From the NCBI GenBank assembly GCA_017548565.1, contig JAFYZU010000005.1, positions 52,567 to 116,566 of the forward strand: 64,000 nt of DNA, given 5' to 3'. Below the pieces are notes generated by a model. The model was not told the origin of the DNA. It ran no database searches and saw only the letters and a program-made list of their open reading frames with translations. Made by a program: the position numbers and the translations under genes. Source of the DNA: Treponema sp. Its GTDB lineage: Bacteria > Spirochaetota > Spirochaetia > Treponematales > Treponemataceae. Positions 45,967 to 52,633 of this stretch are shown in pieces (positions within the stretch are counted from its first letter, which is position 1; each line of letters starts with the position of its first letter).

Positions 45967-46554
45967 TTATTTTCTCATCGTAAAATTCAACAGTTCTGTA
46001 TAATCCCCTGCATCTGCTTTTCTGAGAGCGTCAATATATTTGCTGCGTACTTCGGAAACATTTACCAGATTTGTATCGCCCCAATATAGGGATGTTCCAT
46101 CCAGCTTTTGAAGTACTAAATCTGCCATAAGACGGGAAACACGACCTTTGCCATTTGGGAATGGATGAATCTGAACAAGCCTGTGATGAAGGCGAACTGC
46201 AATCTCATGATTTGAATATGTTTTATTGTCTATCCAGAATTTTAAATCATCAAAAAGCTGCATAATTTTTATTGAGATCTGATATGGAGCAACACCTATA
46301 TTTCTTTCTGTTGTTCGATATTCTCCAGCCCATACCCATACATCGCCAAACATTTTCTTATGAAGATTTCTTAAGAAAGAATCAGAGCATACATCCTTTT
46401 TCTTGTTACTAGCAAGCCAGATTTGTGCCTGTGCAATATTTCTTGCTTCGGCTTCATTAAGTTCTGAACGCAAAGTTATCCACTTTAGTTTGAGTCCATT
46501 CTTTTCTTCAGTTGTAAGAGGGGTTGAATTATCATCTGCTGCAAAAATATCCAT
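45967..46554 (-). CDS. Fic/DOC protein, mobile mystery protein B type
   Basis: A 195-residue Fic-fold protein; Fic enzymes transfer AMP or related groups to target hydroxyls. The sequence follows the family called mobile mystery protein B: LRSELNEAEARNIAQA, LHKKMFGDVWVWAGEYRT, ERNIGVAPYQI, RLHHRLVQIHPFPNGKGR. The core motif HxFx(D/E)GNGRxxR appears as HPFPNGKGRVSR (H130 to R141). The catalytic histidine is kept, but the acidic residue is N134 and the usual Asn of GNGR is K136. The first replacement (N for D/E) is typical of this subfamily as I recall it; the lysine is not. It lies 6 nt after the HTH gene, forming a toxin-antitoxin-like pair, inside a segment flanked by direct repeats. Confidence 0.9.
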   Translation of the reverse strand: MDIFAADDNSTPLTTEEKNGLKLKWITLRSELNEAEARNIAQAQIWLASNKKKDVCSDSFLRNLHKKMFGDVWVWAGEYRTTERNIGVAPYQISIKIMQLFDDLKFWIDNKTYSNHEIAVRLHHRLVQIHPFPNGKGRVSRLMADLVLQKLDGTSLYWGDTNLVNVSEVRSKYIDALRKADAGDYTELLNFTMRK

Positions 46555-46560
46555 AATTCA

Positions 46561-47001
46561 TTAGTCCCAAATCTGCTTTATTTTTGTATTTATCAAATCA
46601 CTTGCAAAATCTTTTACAGATTCATCTGCTGCAATCTCCTGGTCTTCCAGAGCCATATTTACATTTACTGTTTTTAATACTTCTGCCGCTTTTTTTTGAG
46701 CCTGTTCTTCAACAAGATTCTGAAATGTTGTTTTAGGCTTGAAGTAATACACAAATTCACAGTTCATTGCTTCAGCAGCTTTCTTCATGGTTGAGAGTTT
46801 TAAATTATCTTCATTTGTTTCCATTTTAGTAATTCGAGGTTGTGTTACACCAAGACGAACAGCAAGTTGACTGGCTGTCATTCCAATTGCTTCGCGCACA
46901 GTATTTATCCAGCCGGAACCACGAGGAACTATGTTTTTTGCAGACTTTAGATCAGATGTTTTTTTGTCTAAAGCCCTGATTTGTAAAACTCTTGCATCCA
47001 T
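46561..47001 (-). CDS. XRE-family HTH protein, mobile mystery protein A type
   Basis: A 146-residue DNA-binding protein. PRGSGWINTVREAIGMTASQ leads into an XRE helix-turn-helix (MTASQLAVRLGVTQPRITKM, about 45-65) and the conserved AAEAMNCEFVYYFKP block. This matches mobile mystery protein A, known to be paired with a Fic-domain B protein in mobilisable regions. A C-terminal tail of about 55 residues could neutralise the Fic partner, but that is inferred. Its promoter is overlaid by inverted repeats (47003-47055), so autorepression is likely. The -10 box TATAAT is about 30 nt upstream of the ATG. Confidence 0.9.
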   Translation of the reverse strand: MDARVLQIRALDKKTSDLKSAKNIVPRGSGWINTVREAIGMTASQLAVRLGVTQPRITKMETNEDNLKLSTMKKAAEAMNCEFVYYFKPKTTFQNLVEEQAQKKAAEVLKTVNVNMALEDQEIAADESVKDFASDLINTKIKQIWD

Positions 47002-47002
47002 A

Positions 47003-47061
47003 ATATAACCTATGTGTTAAATTTATAAACACATTATATAATATATAGGTTATATAATCAA
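47003..47061 (-). promoter_or_regulatory. Promoter and operator of the HTH/Fic pair
   Basis: Minus strand: TTGATT (47056-47061), a 17-nt spacer, TATAAT (47033-47038). Two inverted repeats overlap it: an 11-bp pair ATATAACCTAT (47003-47013) / ATAGGTTATAT (47045-47055) and an inner 7-bp pair ATGTGTT (47012-47018) / AACACAT (47028-47034). The outer left arm is next to the start codon and the right arm fills the -35/-10 spacer, a classic autoregulation layout. Confidence 0.78.
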
Positions 47062-47127
47062 GTATTTATATTACTTATATGTTATATTTATAGACAATAC
47101 ATAACTTAAAACTATATTACATAAAAT

Positions 47128-47155
47128 TTGACAATTCTTCCCGATGATATAAAAT
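47128..47155 (+). promoter_or_regulatory. Probable promoter of the WYL regulator gene
   Basis: TTGACA (47128-47133), 16 nt, TAAAAT (47150-47155) on the plus strand. Palindrome C (47169-47187) lies just after the expected start site, so a protein bound there would block this promoter while acting upstream of the minus-strand promoter. That fits negative autoregulation. Confidence 0.6.
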
Positions 47156-47187
47156 ATAAAAGATGATTATTCCCAAGACACGGGAAT
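47153..47187 (-). promoter_or_regulatory. Palindrome promoter, site C (WYL intergenic region)
   Basis: Minus strand: ATTCCC-GTGTCTT-GGGAAT (47169-47187), 10 nt, TATATT (47153-47158). It no longer has its own gene immediately downstream. A transcript from it would read into the HTH/Fic cassette 150 nt away, possibly placing that pair under the same control. Confidence 0.75.
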
Positions 47188-47221
47188 ACAAGTGTACTAT
47201 CATTAATAGTGAGGATGAATC

Positions 47222-48244
47222 ATGGCCATAGACTTCACAGAAAAAGCAAAACGCTATCAGGCAATCGATGAGATAATTGCTTCCGGACGGAAACTTAAAT
47301 GGAATCAAATCATTTCTGAGATGCAGAATAAATACAATCTCAAAACAAGCAGAAATACTTTTTTCCGCGATATTAACGATTTACAGGAAAAACATAACGC
47401 CCCAATAGATACAGACATAGAAAACAACGGATATTTCTACACCGACCCGCAGTACCGCCTCCCCCGCCTCTTCACAGATGAAAACGCCGCAAAAGCAGCT
47501 AAGCTTATCAAGACGCTCATGGATATGGTAAAGGGCAATCCAATGTACAAGGAAGCACAGGAAGTTTTTGAATCACTATCAATTGAAAATCATGATATCG
47601 CTCTTGAAAATATCAAAATCAACAAAAAGCCGGATAACGACAGGATTGTTTTTGTAGGTGCTCCCAACAGAGAGATTCCTGCAGAAACCTGGCGCATTAT
47701 TGATAAGGCATTACAGGAAAATCGTGTCATTACTTTTGAATATAAATCGAACACTGATCCTGAACCAAAATTCAGACGTGTCCAGCCCTGGCAGCTGATA
47801 TATAATGACGGGAACTGGAACCTCAACGCCCTTGATATTGTAAAGCACGCCCCCCGAAGATATTCTTTGGAGAAAATAAAAAAACTTGAAATTACAAATG
47901 ATGTTTTCACCCTCCCCGATAATTACGATTTCAGAAAAATGACACCGGGCTCATTCGGCTGTATGTGTGACGACAAATACCTAGATTATAAAATCCACCT
48001 TCACGGTTATGCCGCAAGATATGCCCAAAACAAAATCTGGGGCCAAAACCAAACAATCACCAAAGACACCAAACGTCCCGGTCCAGATGGTGACGGAATT
48101 ATTCTGAGCTTTAGAACCAATCAGCTCATGTGTGTTCAACGCTGGGTCTGGAAATGGGCTGATGAAGCTTTGCCGATTGAACCAAAAGAACTTGTAGAGG
48201 ATTGGAAGCAAAAGCGCGAAAAGATTAATAAGATGAAGATTTAA
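47222..48244 (+). CDS. WYL-domain transcription regulator
   Basis: A 340-residue DNA-binding regulator. Residues of about 8-60 form an N-terminal winged helix-turn-helix (RNTFFRDINDLQEKHNAPID is the recognition part). Residues of about 155-225 are the WYL domain (VITFEYKSN, FRRVQPWQLIY, NWNLNALDIVKHAPRRYSLE), with W199-N200-L201 in place of Trp-Tyr-Leu. Residues of about 245-335 look like a WCX extension. WYL proteins bind nucleic acid or nucleotide ligands and control defence islands or DNA-damage genes in several bacteria, as activators or repressors. The ATG follows AGGATG. One copy of the palindrome lies in its leader and four more lie within 5 kb, making it the prime candidate to bind them. 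Confidence 0.9.
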   Translation: MAIDFTEKAKRYQAIDEIIASGRKLKWNQIISEMQNKYNLKTSRNTFFRDINDLQEKHNAPIDTDIENNGYFYTDPQYRLPRLFTDENAAKAAKLIKTLMDMVKGNPMYKEAQEVFESLSIENHDIALENIKINKKPDNDRIVFVGAPNREIPAETWRIIDKALQENRVITFEYKSNTDPEPKFRRVQPWQLIYNDGNWNLNALDIVKHAPRRYSLEKIKKLEITNDVFTLPDNYDFRKMTPGSFGCMCDDKYLDYKIHLHGYAARYAQNKIWGQNQTITKDTKRPGPDGDGIILSFRTNQLMCVQRWVWKWADEALPIEPKELVEDWKQKREKINKMKI

Positions 48245-48267
48245 ATGCATCGCTTTCCATCTTTTTC

Positions 48268-48618
48268 TTACCTCAAACGACAGATTAAAGGATCACACCA
48301 TGGAGCAAAATAATTTATCAGGTGACCCTGGTCATCTTCGAAAGAGTAACTTACGGCTAGTTCAATCATCTTTTTTCTGACTTCTTGTGCTAAAAACGGA
48401 TTTTTCTTGAAGTCCCTGAAAGCCGGCATTTTGTAATTATGTTCTGCAAGTTTCTTCATAAGAAGCCTTCCATTATTCGTCATATAATAGCGGTAAGTTT
48501 TTCCAAGCACACTTATAAATACTTCGACATTCTCATATTCCCTGGCAGGATATGACCATTCCTGACTTCTCCTAAGATCCTTCAACAGTCGTTCACCGAA
48601 TTCTTTCTTATTATTCAT
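48268..48618 (-). CDS. Small protein of unknown function under palindrome promoter D
   Basis: A 116-residue, probably cytoplasmic protein without signal or membrane segment. It is basic in the N-terminal half (FGERLLKDLRRSQEW) with VEVFISVLGKTYRYYMTNN in the middle and a C-terminal DDQGHLINYFAPWCDPLICR. I recognise no family. The start is the ATG of MNNKKEF with AAGGAG upstream; longer in-frame reading enters the promoter. It is convergent with the WYL gene (23-nt gap), and a decayed WYL fragment lies on its other side. Its promoter and leader hairpin copy those of the other regulon genes. Confidence 0.72.
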   Translation of the reverse strand: MNNKKEFGERLLKDLRRSQEWSYPAREYENVEVFISVLGKTYRYYMTNNGRLLMKKLAEHNYKMPAFRDFKKNPFLAQEVRKKMIELAVSYSFEDDQGHLINYFAPWCDPLICRLR

Positions 48619-48630
48619 AGTGTTCTCCTT

Positions 48631-48646
48631 TCGGACCTGTGTCCGA
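48631..48646 (-). other. 5' leader hairpin, 116-aa protein gene
   Basis: TCGGAC-CTGT-GTCCGA, a perfect 6-bp stem abutting the ribosome-binding site AAGGAG (48625-48630) and beginning about 2 nt after the predicted transcription start. Confidence 0.55.
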
Positions 48647-48654
48647 CAGGAAAA

Positions 48655-48689
48655 AATATATATGCATGTCATTCCCAAGTTAAGGGAAA
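48655..48689 (-). promoter_or_regulatory. Palindrome promoter, site D (116-aa protein)
   Basis: Minus strand: TTTCCC-TTAACTT-GGGAAT (48671-48689; one arm base differs), 10 nt, TATATT (48655-48660). The central heptamer is the same as in site A. Confidence 0.8.
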
Positions 48690-48690
48690 A

Positions 48691-48830
48691 GAACAGGATG
48701 ATTCTAAGTGATAGAAACAACCAACTGATGTACATTCAACGATGGGTTTGAAAATAGGATGATGTAGCTTTGCCGATTGAATTGAAGGGGACTGGTGGAA
48801 GATTAGAGTGGGAAGAGGGAGAGAGGTAAA
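48691..48830 (+). pseudogene. Decayed 3' fragment of a second WYL regulator gene
   Basis: The DNA from about 48691 to 48830 aligns with the end of the intact WYL gene at an offset of 600 bp (for example GATGTAGCTTTGCCGATTGA versus GATGAAGCTTTGCCGATTGA). Conceptual translation gives RNNQLMYIQRWV-stop-K-stop-DDVALPIE then LVED, against RTNQLMCVQRWVWKWADEALPIE then LVED. It contains in-frame stops and frameshifts, and nothing of the 5' four-fifths of the gene remains. It starts right after palindrome D, mirroring the intact site C and WYL gene pair. Confidence 0.8.
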
Positions 48831-48918
48831 CTCAATTATATTAAGTTATACCACACCCCCTGTCGCAGATAGTATTACACGGTCATTTCATTTTAAATTA
48901 ATATTAATTCATTTCTAC

Positions 48919-49701
48919 TTACCACTTGAAAAACCTGTCGTGAAAAACATTATAATTTGTGGTATCTCTTTTACAGTAAATGGCAAACTCAACGGTTTCA
49001 AAATTATAATTTCGGATCAGCTTTGCAAAAATATTGGAAACAATTTCGGGAGGATTATGGAAGGCACCACAGCCAAAAGCTCCTGCGATTAAAACTTCAA
49101 CTTTTTCTTTAGCAGCCACATCCAGAATCCTTTTAATTCGTTTTGTCATCAGTTTTTTATATTCCTGTACATCATACTCCATTACGAGTACAGGAGCAGC
49201 ACAAACTATAACATCGGTATTAAACCATAACGCTTCGTCCTTTAGCTTTGGTTCAAAATCATCGGTTTTAAAAACTGTTATGTCCGGGATATATATCAAA
49301 TCATCGCTTCCAAGTTCATCAATCTTGCCTGTATTATATTCATCAATATGCTTTTTGTAAAAATCCTTTTCCTTTACAAAAAGACACGGATACAAAGTCG
49401 AAATTCTGCACAAGCCTTCTTCCTGCGCATTTGCATACCATGGAGCTCCACCGACTGAGTGATTATTTGCGAAATCAATACTGCAGATTTTTTTACCCTT
49501 ATACGCTTCTGCGGCTTCAAACGTTCTTTTACCGGAAACAATGATTTTCATATCGGAATTTGCTTCAATATTTCCTGCATCAAAATCCTGTTCCTGAAAA
49601 ACGATATATTCTTTTTTAATTGAATTTTCAATTGATTCTTTCAAAGCATTCAGATTACCACACAATTTTATTGTGTCATCCATAATAATTTTATTATCCA
49701 T
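48919..49701 (-). CDS. PARG-like macrodomain protein (TIGR02452 type)
   Basis: A 260-residue cytoplasmic protein of the microbial poly(ADP-ribose) glycohydrolase-like family. The signature SVGGAPWYANAQEEGLCR (G84-G85, Q93-E94-E95) corresponds to the PARG loop GGG-X6-8-QEE, with the third glycine replaced by alanine. It is followed by STLYPCL, DLIYIPDITVFK, VDVIVCAAPVL-like strands and the diagnostic AGAFGCGAFHNPPEIV block near residues 205-220. The expected activity is removal of ADP-ribose from proteins or nucleic acids. The start is ATG 49701 with AGAGG upstream. It is driven by palindrome promoter E, so it belongs to the WYL-linked group. Confidence 0.85.
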   Translation of the reverse strand: MDNKIIMDDTIKLCGNLNALKESIENSIKKEYIVFQEQDFDAGNIEANSDMKIIVSGKRTFEAAEAYKGKKICSIDFANNHSVGGAPWYANAQEEGLCRISTLYPCLFVKEKDFYKKHIDEYNTGKIDELGSDDLIYIPDITVFKTDDFEPKLKDEALWFNTDVIVCAAPVLVMEYDVQEYKKLMTKRIKRILDVAAKEKVEVLIAGAFGCGAFHNPPEIVSNIFAKLIRNYNFETVEFAIYCKRDTTNYNVFHDRFFKW

Positions 49702-49733
49702 AAAATACCTCTCATTAATTTATTTGTAATCAG

Positions 49734-49768
49734 ATTATAACACAAAATGATTCCCATGGTGCGGGAAT
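49734..49768 (-). promoter_or_regulatory. Palindrome promoter, site E (PARG-like gene)
   Basis: Minus strand: ATTCCC-GCACCAT-GGGAAT (49750-49768), 10 nt, TATAAT (49734-49739). The arms and spacing are exact although the central heptamer is unrelated to the other sites, so the arms and spacing are what is conserved. Confidence 0.8.
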
Positions 49769-49807
49769 CTTTTAAATAATTGACTGGAAAGTCTTTAAAT
49801 CTTCCTA

Positions 49808-49813
49808 TACAAT
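49808..49813 (+). promoter_or_regulatory. -10 box adjacent to the YczE-like gene start
   Basis: TACAAT ends 6 nt before the ATG at 49820, with TGGAAA (49785-49790) as a possible -35 box at 17-nt spacing. No ribosome-binding site is present. A leaderless mRNA is implied. Confidence 0.45.
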
Positions 49814-49819
49814 GCTTTT

Positions 49820-50479
49820 ATGAGTTTTTCTTTTAAACAGTTCATCGTTCCGAATTTCGGTAAACGTCTTGCTTTTATGCTTCCTGCCGTAATCCTTATG
49901 GGTGTATTTGTTTCCATTCTTGTTGAAATAGGATGGGGAACAGATCCCGCAAGCTTTATGAATCTCAACATCGCAAAAGCACTGGGATGGAAGCTTGGTA
50001 ATACTGAAGTTTTAATCTATGGATTAATGCTCATTTTTACTTTTATTTTCGGCGCTCAGATGATAGGCTTCGGCTCTCTTGCCAACATGATTTTAATCGG
50101 TTATATAGTCGATTTGTGCCGCTGGCTCTGGAAAATCACAGGTTTTTCTGACTTCATTTCACAAAGCACTTTTCCAATAACTCTCATCCTTTTTATAATA
50201 ACACTGCTGCTCTTTGTTATTGTTGCCGCTGTTTACATCAACGCTCAGATGGGTGTTGCTCCTTATGATGCGGTTCCGTCGATTATAAGCGGATGGCTTC
50301 CCAAAATTCCTTTCTTTATCATCAGGATGCTGTTTGATTTATCTGCAGTTGCAATCGGTGTGATTGCCGGTAAACTAAGCGGTGGAATAGAAGGTTCTGT
50401 TATCGGTTCAATTGCAATGTCGTTTCTTTTAGGACCGGTCATCTCTCTTATAGGAAAGCCTCTCAAAAAGATTCTGTAA
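49820..50479 (+). CDS. YczE/YitT-like integral membrane protein
   Basis: A 219-residue membrane protein with five to six hydrophobic helices. The opening RLAFMLPAVILMGVFVSILV with GWGTDPASFMN, and later AQMGVAPYDAVPSIISGWL, match the YczE/YyaS/YitT family of putative transporters, which typically carry 'G-G-dP-------' in each half. Substrate and role are unknown. It starts only 6 nt after a TACAAT box without a Shine-Dalgarno. It stands 52 nt from palindrome E, divergent from the PARG-like gene, and upstream of glutamine synthetase on the same strand. Confidence 0.8.
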   Translation: MSFSFKQFIVPNFGKRLAFMLPAVILMGVFVSILVEIGWGTDPASFMNLNIAKALGWKLGNTEVLIYGLMLIFTFIFGAQMIGFGSLANMILIGYIVDLCRWLWKITGFSDFISQSTFPITLILFIITLLLFVIVAAVYINAQMGVAPYDAVPSIISGWLPKIPFFIIRMLFDLSAVAIGVIAGKLSGGIEGSVIGSIAMSFLLGPVISLIGKPLKKIL

Positions 50480-50513
50480 AACCGCATCTTCAAATAATTA
50501 AACGCTTTCTTTA

Positions 50514-50542
50514 TTGCCCGTAAACCTTTAATTCATTATACT
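50514..50542 (+). promoter_or_regulatory. Promoter of the glutamine synthetase gene
   Basis: TTGCCC (50514-50519), a 17-nt spacer, TATACT (50537-50542), which ends 6 nt before the ATG at 50549. Initiation at the usual distance would fall on the start codon, so the transcript is probably leaderless. No Shine-Dalgarno is visible. Confidence 0.6.
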
Positions 50543-50548
50543 GTTTAT

Positions 50549-52633
50549 ATGACAAACATACCTGAATTATTCGGAAGCCTTGTTTTTAACCAATCGGTTA
50601 TGAAACAGATGCTTCCTCCCAAAATTTATAAAGCGCTTAAGCTTACGATGGAAAACGGAACTCCTCTGGATATTCATTCTGCCAATCAGATTGCAGATGC
50701 AATGAAAAACTGGGCTATATCTAAGGGTGCAACTCACTATTCACACTGGTTCCAGCCACTTTCAGGTATTACTGCCGAAAAACACGATTCATTTTTAACT
50801 CCGGCCGATGAAGGTAAAATCATAATGAACTTCAGCGGTAAAGAATTGATTAAAGGTGAACCGGATGCTTCATCTTTTCCGAACGGTGGAAAACGCTCTA
50901 CCTTTGAAGCACGCGGATATACAGTCTGGGATCCTACCTCTTATCCTTTTGTAAAAGATCACACTCTCTGCATTCCGACTGCATTCTGTTCATACACCGG
51001 TGAAGCTCTTGATAAAAAAACTCCTCTTCTGCGCTCAATGGAAGCGTTGAACGAACAATCCCTCAGGATTTTAAAACTCTTTGGTAACGAAGCAAAGCAT
51101 GTTACTACAACAATGGGACCTGAGCAGGAATATTTTCTTGTTGACGAAAAGCTCTACCAAAGGCGCAAAGACCTTAAGATGTGCGGAAGAACACTTTTTG
51201 GTGCAAAGCCGGTCAAAGGTCAGGAAATGGACGATCAGTATTTTGCCGCAATCAAGCCTCGTGTAATAAAATACATGGAAGAATTGAACAGCGAACTTTG
51301 GAAGCTTGGAATCTATGCAAAAACTGAACACAACGAAGCAGCGCCTGCCCAGCACGAAATGGCTCCGATTTTTACAACCTCTAATCTCGCGGCAGATCAG
51401 AATCAGCTTACAATGGAGATTATGAAAAAGGTTGCAAGAAAGCACGGACTTATCTGTCTTCTTCACGAAAAACCTTTTGAAGGCGTAAACGGAAGCGGAA
51501 AGCACAACAACTGGTCTGTTGCGACAGATACAGGTGAAAATCTGTTCAGCCCCGGAAAAACTCCGAAAGATAATGCACAGTTCCTTCTCTTTTTAACTGC
51601 AGTAATCAAAGCGGTAGACGATAATCAGGATTTACTGCGATATTCTGTCGCATCGGCCGGTAACGATCACAGGCTTGGTGCAAACGAAGCGCCTCCTGCA
51701 ATCATGTCGATTTATGTCGGTGATGAGCTTGAAGAAATTCTGGAAGCAATCAAAAACGGAACAACCTACGACGGTACAAAAACCGGAAAAATGACTATTG
51801 GAGCAGATGTTCTTCCTCCAATTCCAAAGGATTCAACGGACAGAAACAGAACTTCACCGTTTGCCTTTACCGGAAACCGTTTTGAATTCCGATCGGTTGG
51901 AAGTGCACTTTCTATCAGTGGTCCGAATACAATCTTAAATGCAATTCTTGCAGATACACTCAAAAAATTTGCCGATGAACTTGAAAAATCTTCTGATTTT
52001 AACAACGATCTGCAGTTCCTCATCAAACGTGAAATAACTGAACACTGGCGTATTCTTTTTAACGGAAACGGCTACGGTAAAGAATGGATTGAAGAAGCAG
52101 AAAAACGCGGTCTCAAAAATTACAGGACTACTCCAAAGGCAATTGAACACTATCTTGATCAGAAAAACATCGAGCTTTTCGAAGGACTTGGAATTTACAC
52201 ACGCGAAGAAATGCAGAGCCACAGGGATATAAAGCTTGAAAAATACTGTCAGGTTCTGAACATCGAAGTTGAAACTATGAAAGAGATGGTTTTGAGGGAC
52301 ATAATCCCTTCTGCATTCAAATACATGAATCTTCTTGCAGACACAGAATTTAAAATGCAGCGGGTTTTAAACCTTTGTGATGCCGGTCTTAACATGATGA
52401 AAAAGCTCAACGATTTAATCAATGAGCTTTCTAAAAATACAGAGCTTCTTACTTCTGTTCATGAAGAAATAAAACAGATTCCTTCGATGATGGAAAAGGC
52501 TCACGGTTACGCCAAAAAAGTAATTCCTCAGATGAATGTGGTACGTTCAATTGCCGATCAGATTGAACCGCTTCTCGGCCGAGAATTCAAACCGTATCCG
52601 AGCTACGAAGATTTACTTTACAGCGTACAGTAA
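50549..52633 (+). CDS. glnN: Type III glutamine synthetase
   Basis: Assimilates ammonium by ATP-dependent amidation of glutamate. The length of 694 residues, far above the roughly 450 of type I, marks the GSIII (GlnN) class common in Bacteroidetes, some spirochaetes and cyanobacteria. Seen motifs are [45 protein letters not shown], and [14 protein letters not shown] for ATP and metal binding, followed by a long helical C-terminal domain. It is probably dodecameric. There is no adjacent PII or regulator gene. The promoter overlaps the start, suggesting a leaderless transcript. The stop abuts the stop of the convergent lipoprotein gene. Confidence 0.96.
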   Translation: MTNIPELFGSLVFNQSVMKQMLPPKIYKALKLTMENGTPLDIHSANQIADAMKNWAISKGATHYSHWFQPLSGITAEKHDSFLTPADEGKIIMNFSGKELIKGEPDASSFPNGGKRSTFEARGYTVWDPTSYPFVKDHTLCIPTAFCSYTGEALDKKTPLLRSMEALNEQSLRILKLFGNEAKHVTTTMGPEQEYFLVDEKLYQRRKDLKMCGRTLFGAKPVKGQEMDDQYFAAIKPRVIKYMEELNSELWKLGIYAKTEHNEAAPAQHEMAPIFTTSNLAADQNQLTMEIMKKVARKHGLICLLHEKPFEGVNGSGKHNNWSVATDTGENLFSPGKTPKDNAQFLLFLTAVIKAVDDNQDLLRYSVASAGNDHRLGANEAPPAIMSIYVGDELEEILEAIKNGTTYDGTKTGKMTIGADVLPPIPKDSTDRNRTSPFAFTGNRFEFRSVGSALSISGPNTILNAILADTLKKFADELEKSSDFNNDLQFLIKREITEHWRILFNGNGYGKEWIEEAEKRGLKNYRTTPKAIEHYLDQKNIELFEGLGIYTREEMQSHRDIKLEKYCQVLNIEVETMKEMVLRDIIPSAFKYMNLLADTEFKMQRVLNLCDAGLNMMKKLNDLINELSKNTELLTSVHEEIKQIPSMMEKAHGYAKKVIPQMNVVRSIADQIEPLLGREFKPYPSYEDLLYSVQ

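Larger units (their letters stand above)
47125..47187. repeat. 63-bp direct repeat, copy 2
   Basis: Second copy of the 45770-45832 sequence (61 of 63 identical). Its right edge adjoins the WYL gene leader. Its left edge breaks off inside what is, in copy 1, the leader hairpin of the ankyrin gene. It thus marks the junction where the Fic/HTH cassette joins the ancestral promoter region. Confidence 0.9.

Noticed and set aside
44689..49768. The repeated palindromes as a CRISPR array or transposon ends
   Set aside because: Spacing is irregular at 1-1.5 kb, each copy sits at the same place relative to a -10 box, and no cas or transposase gene is present.
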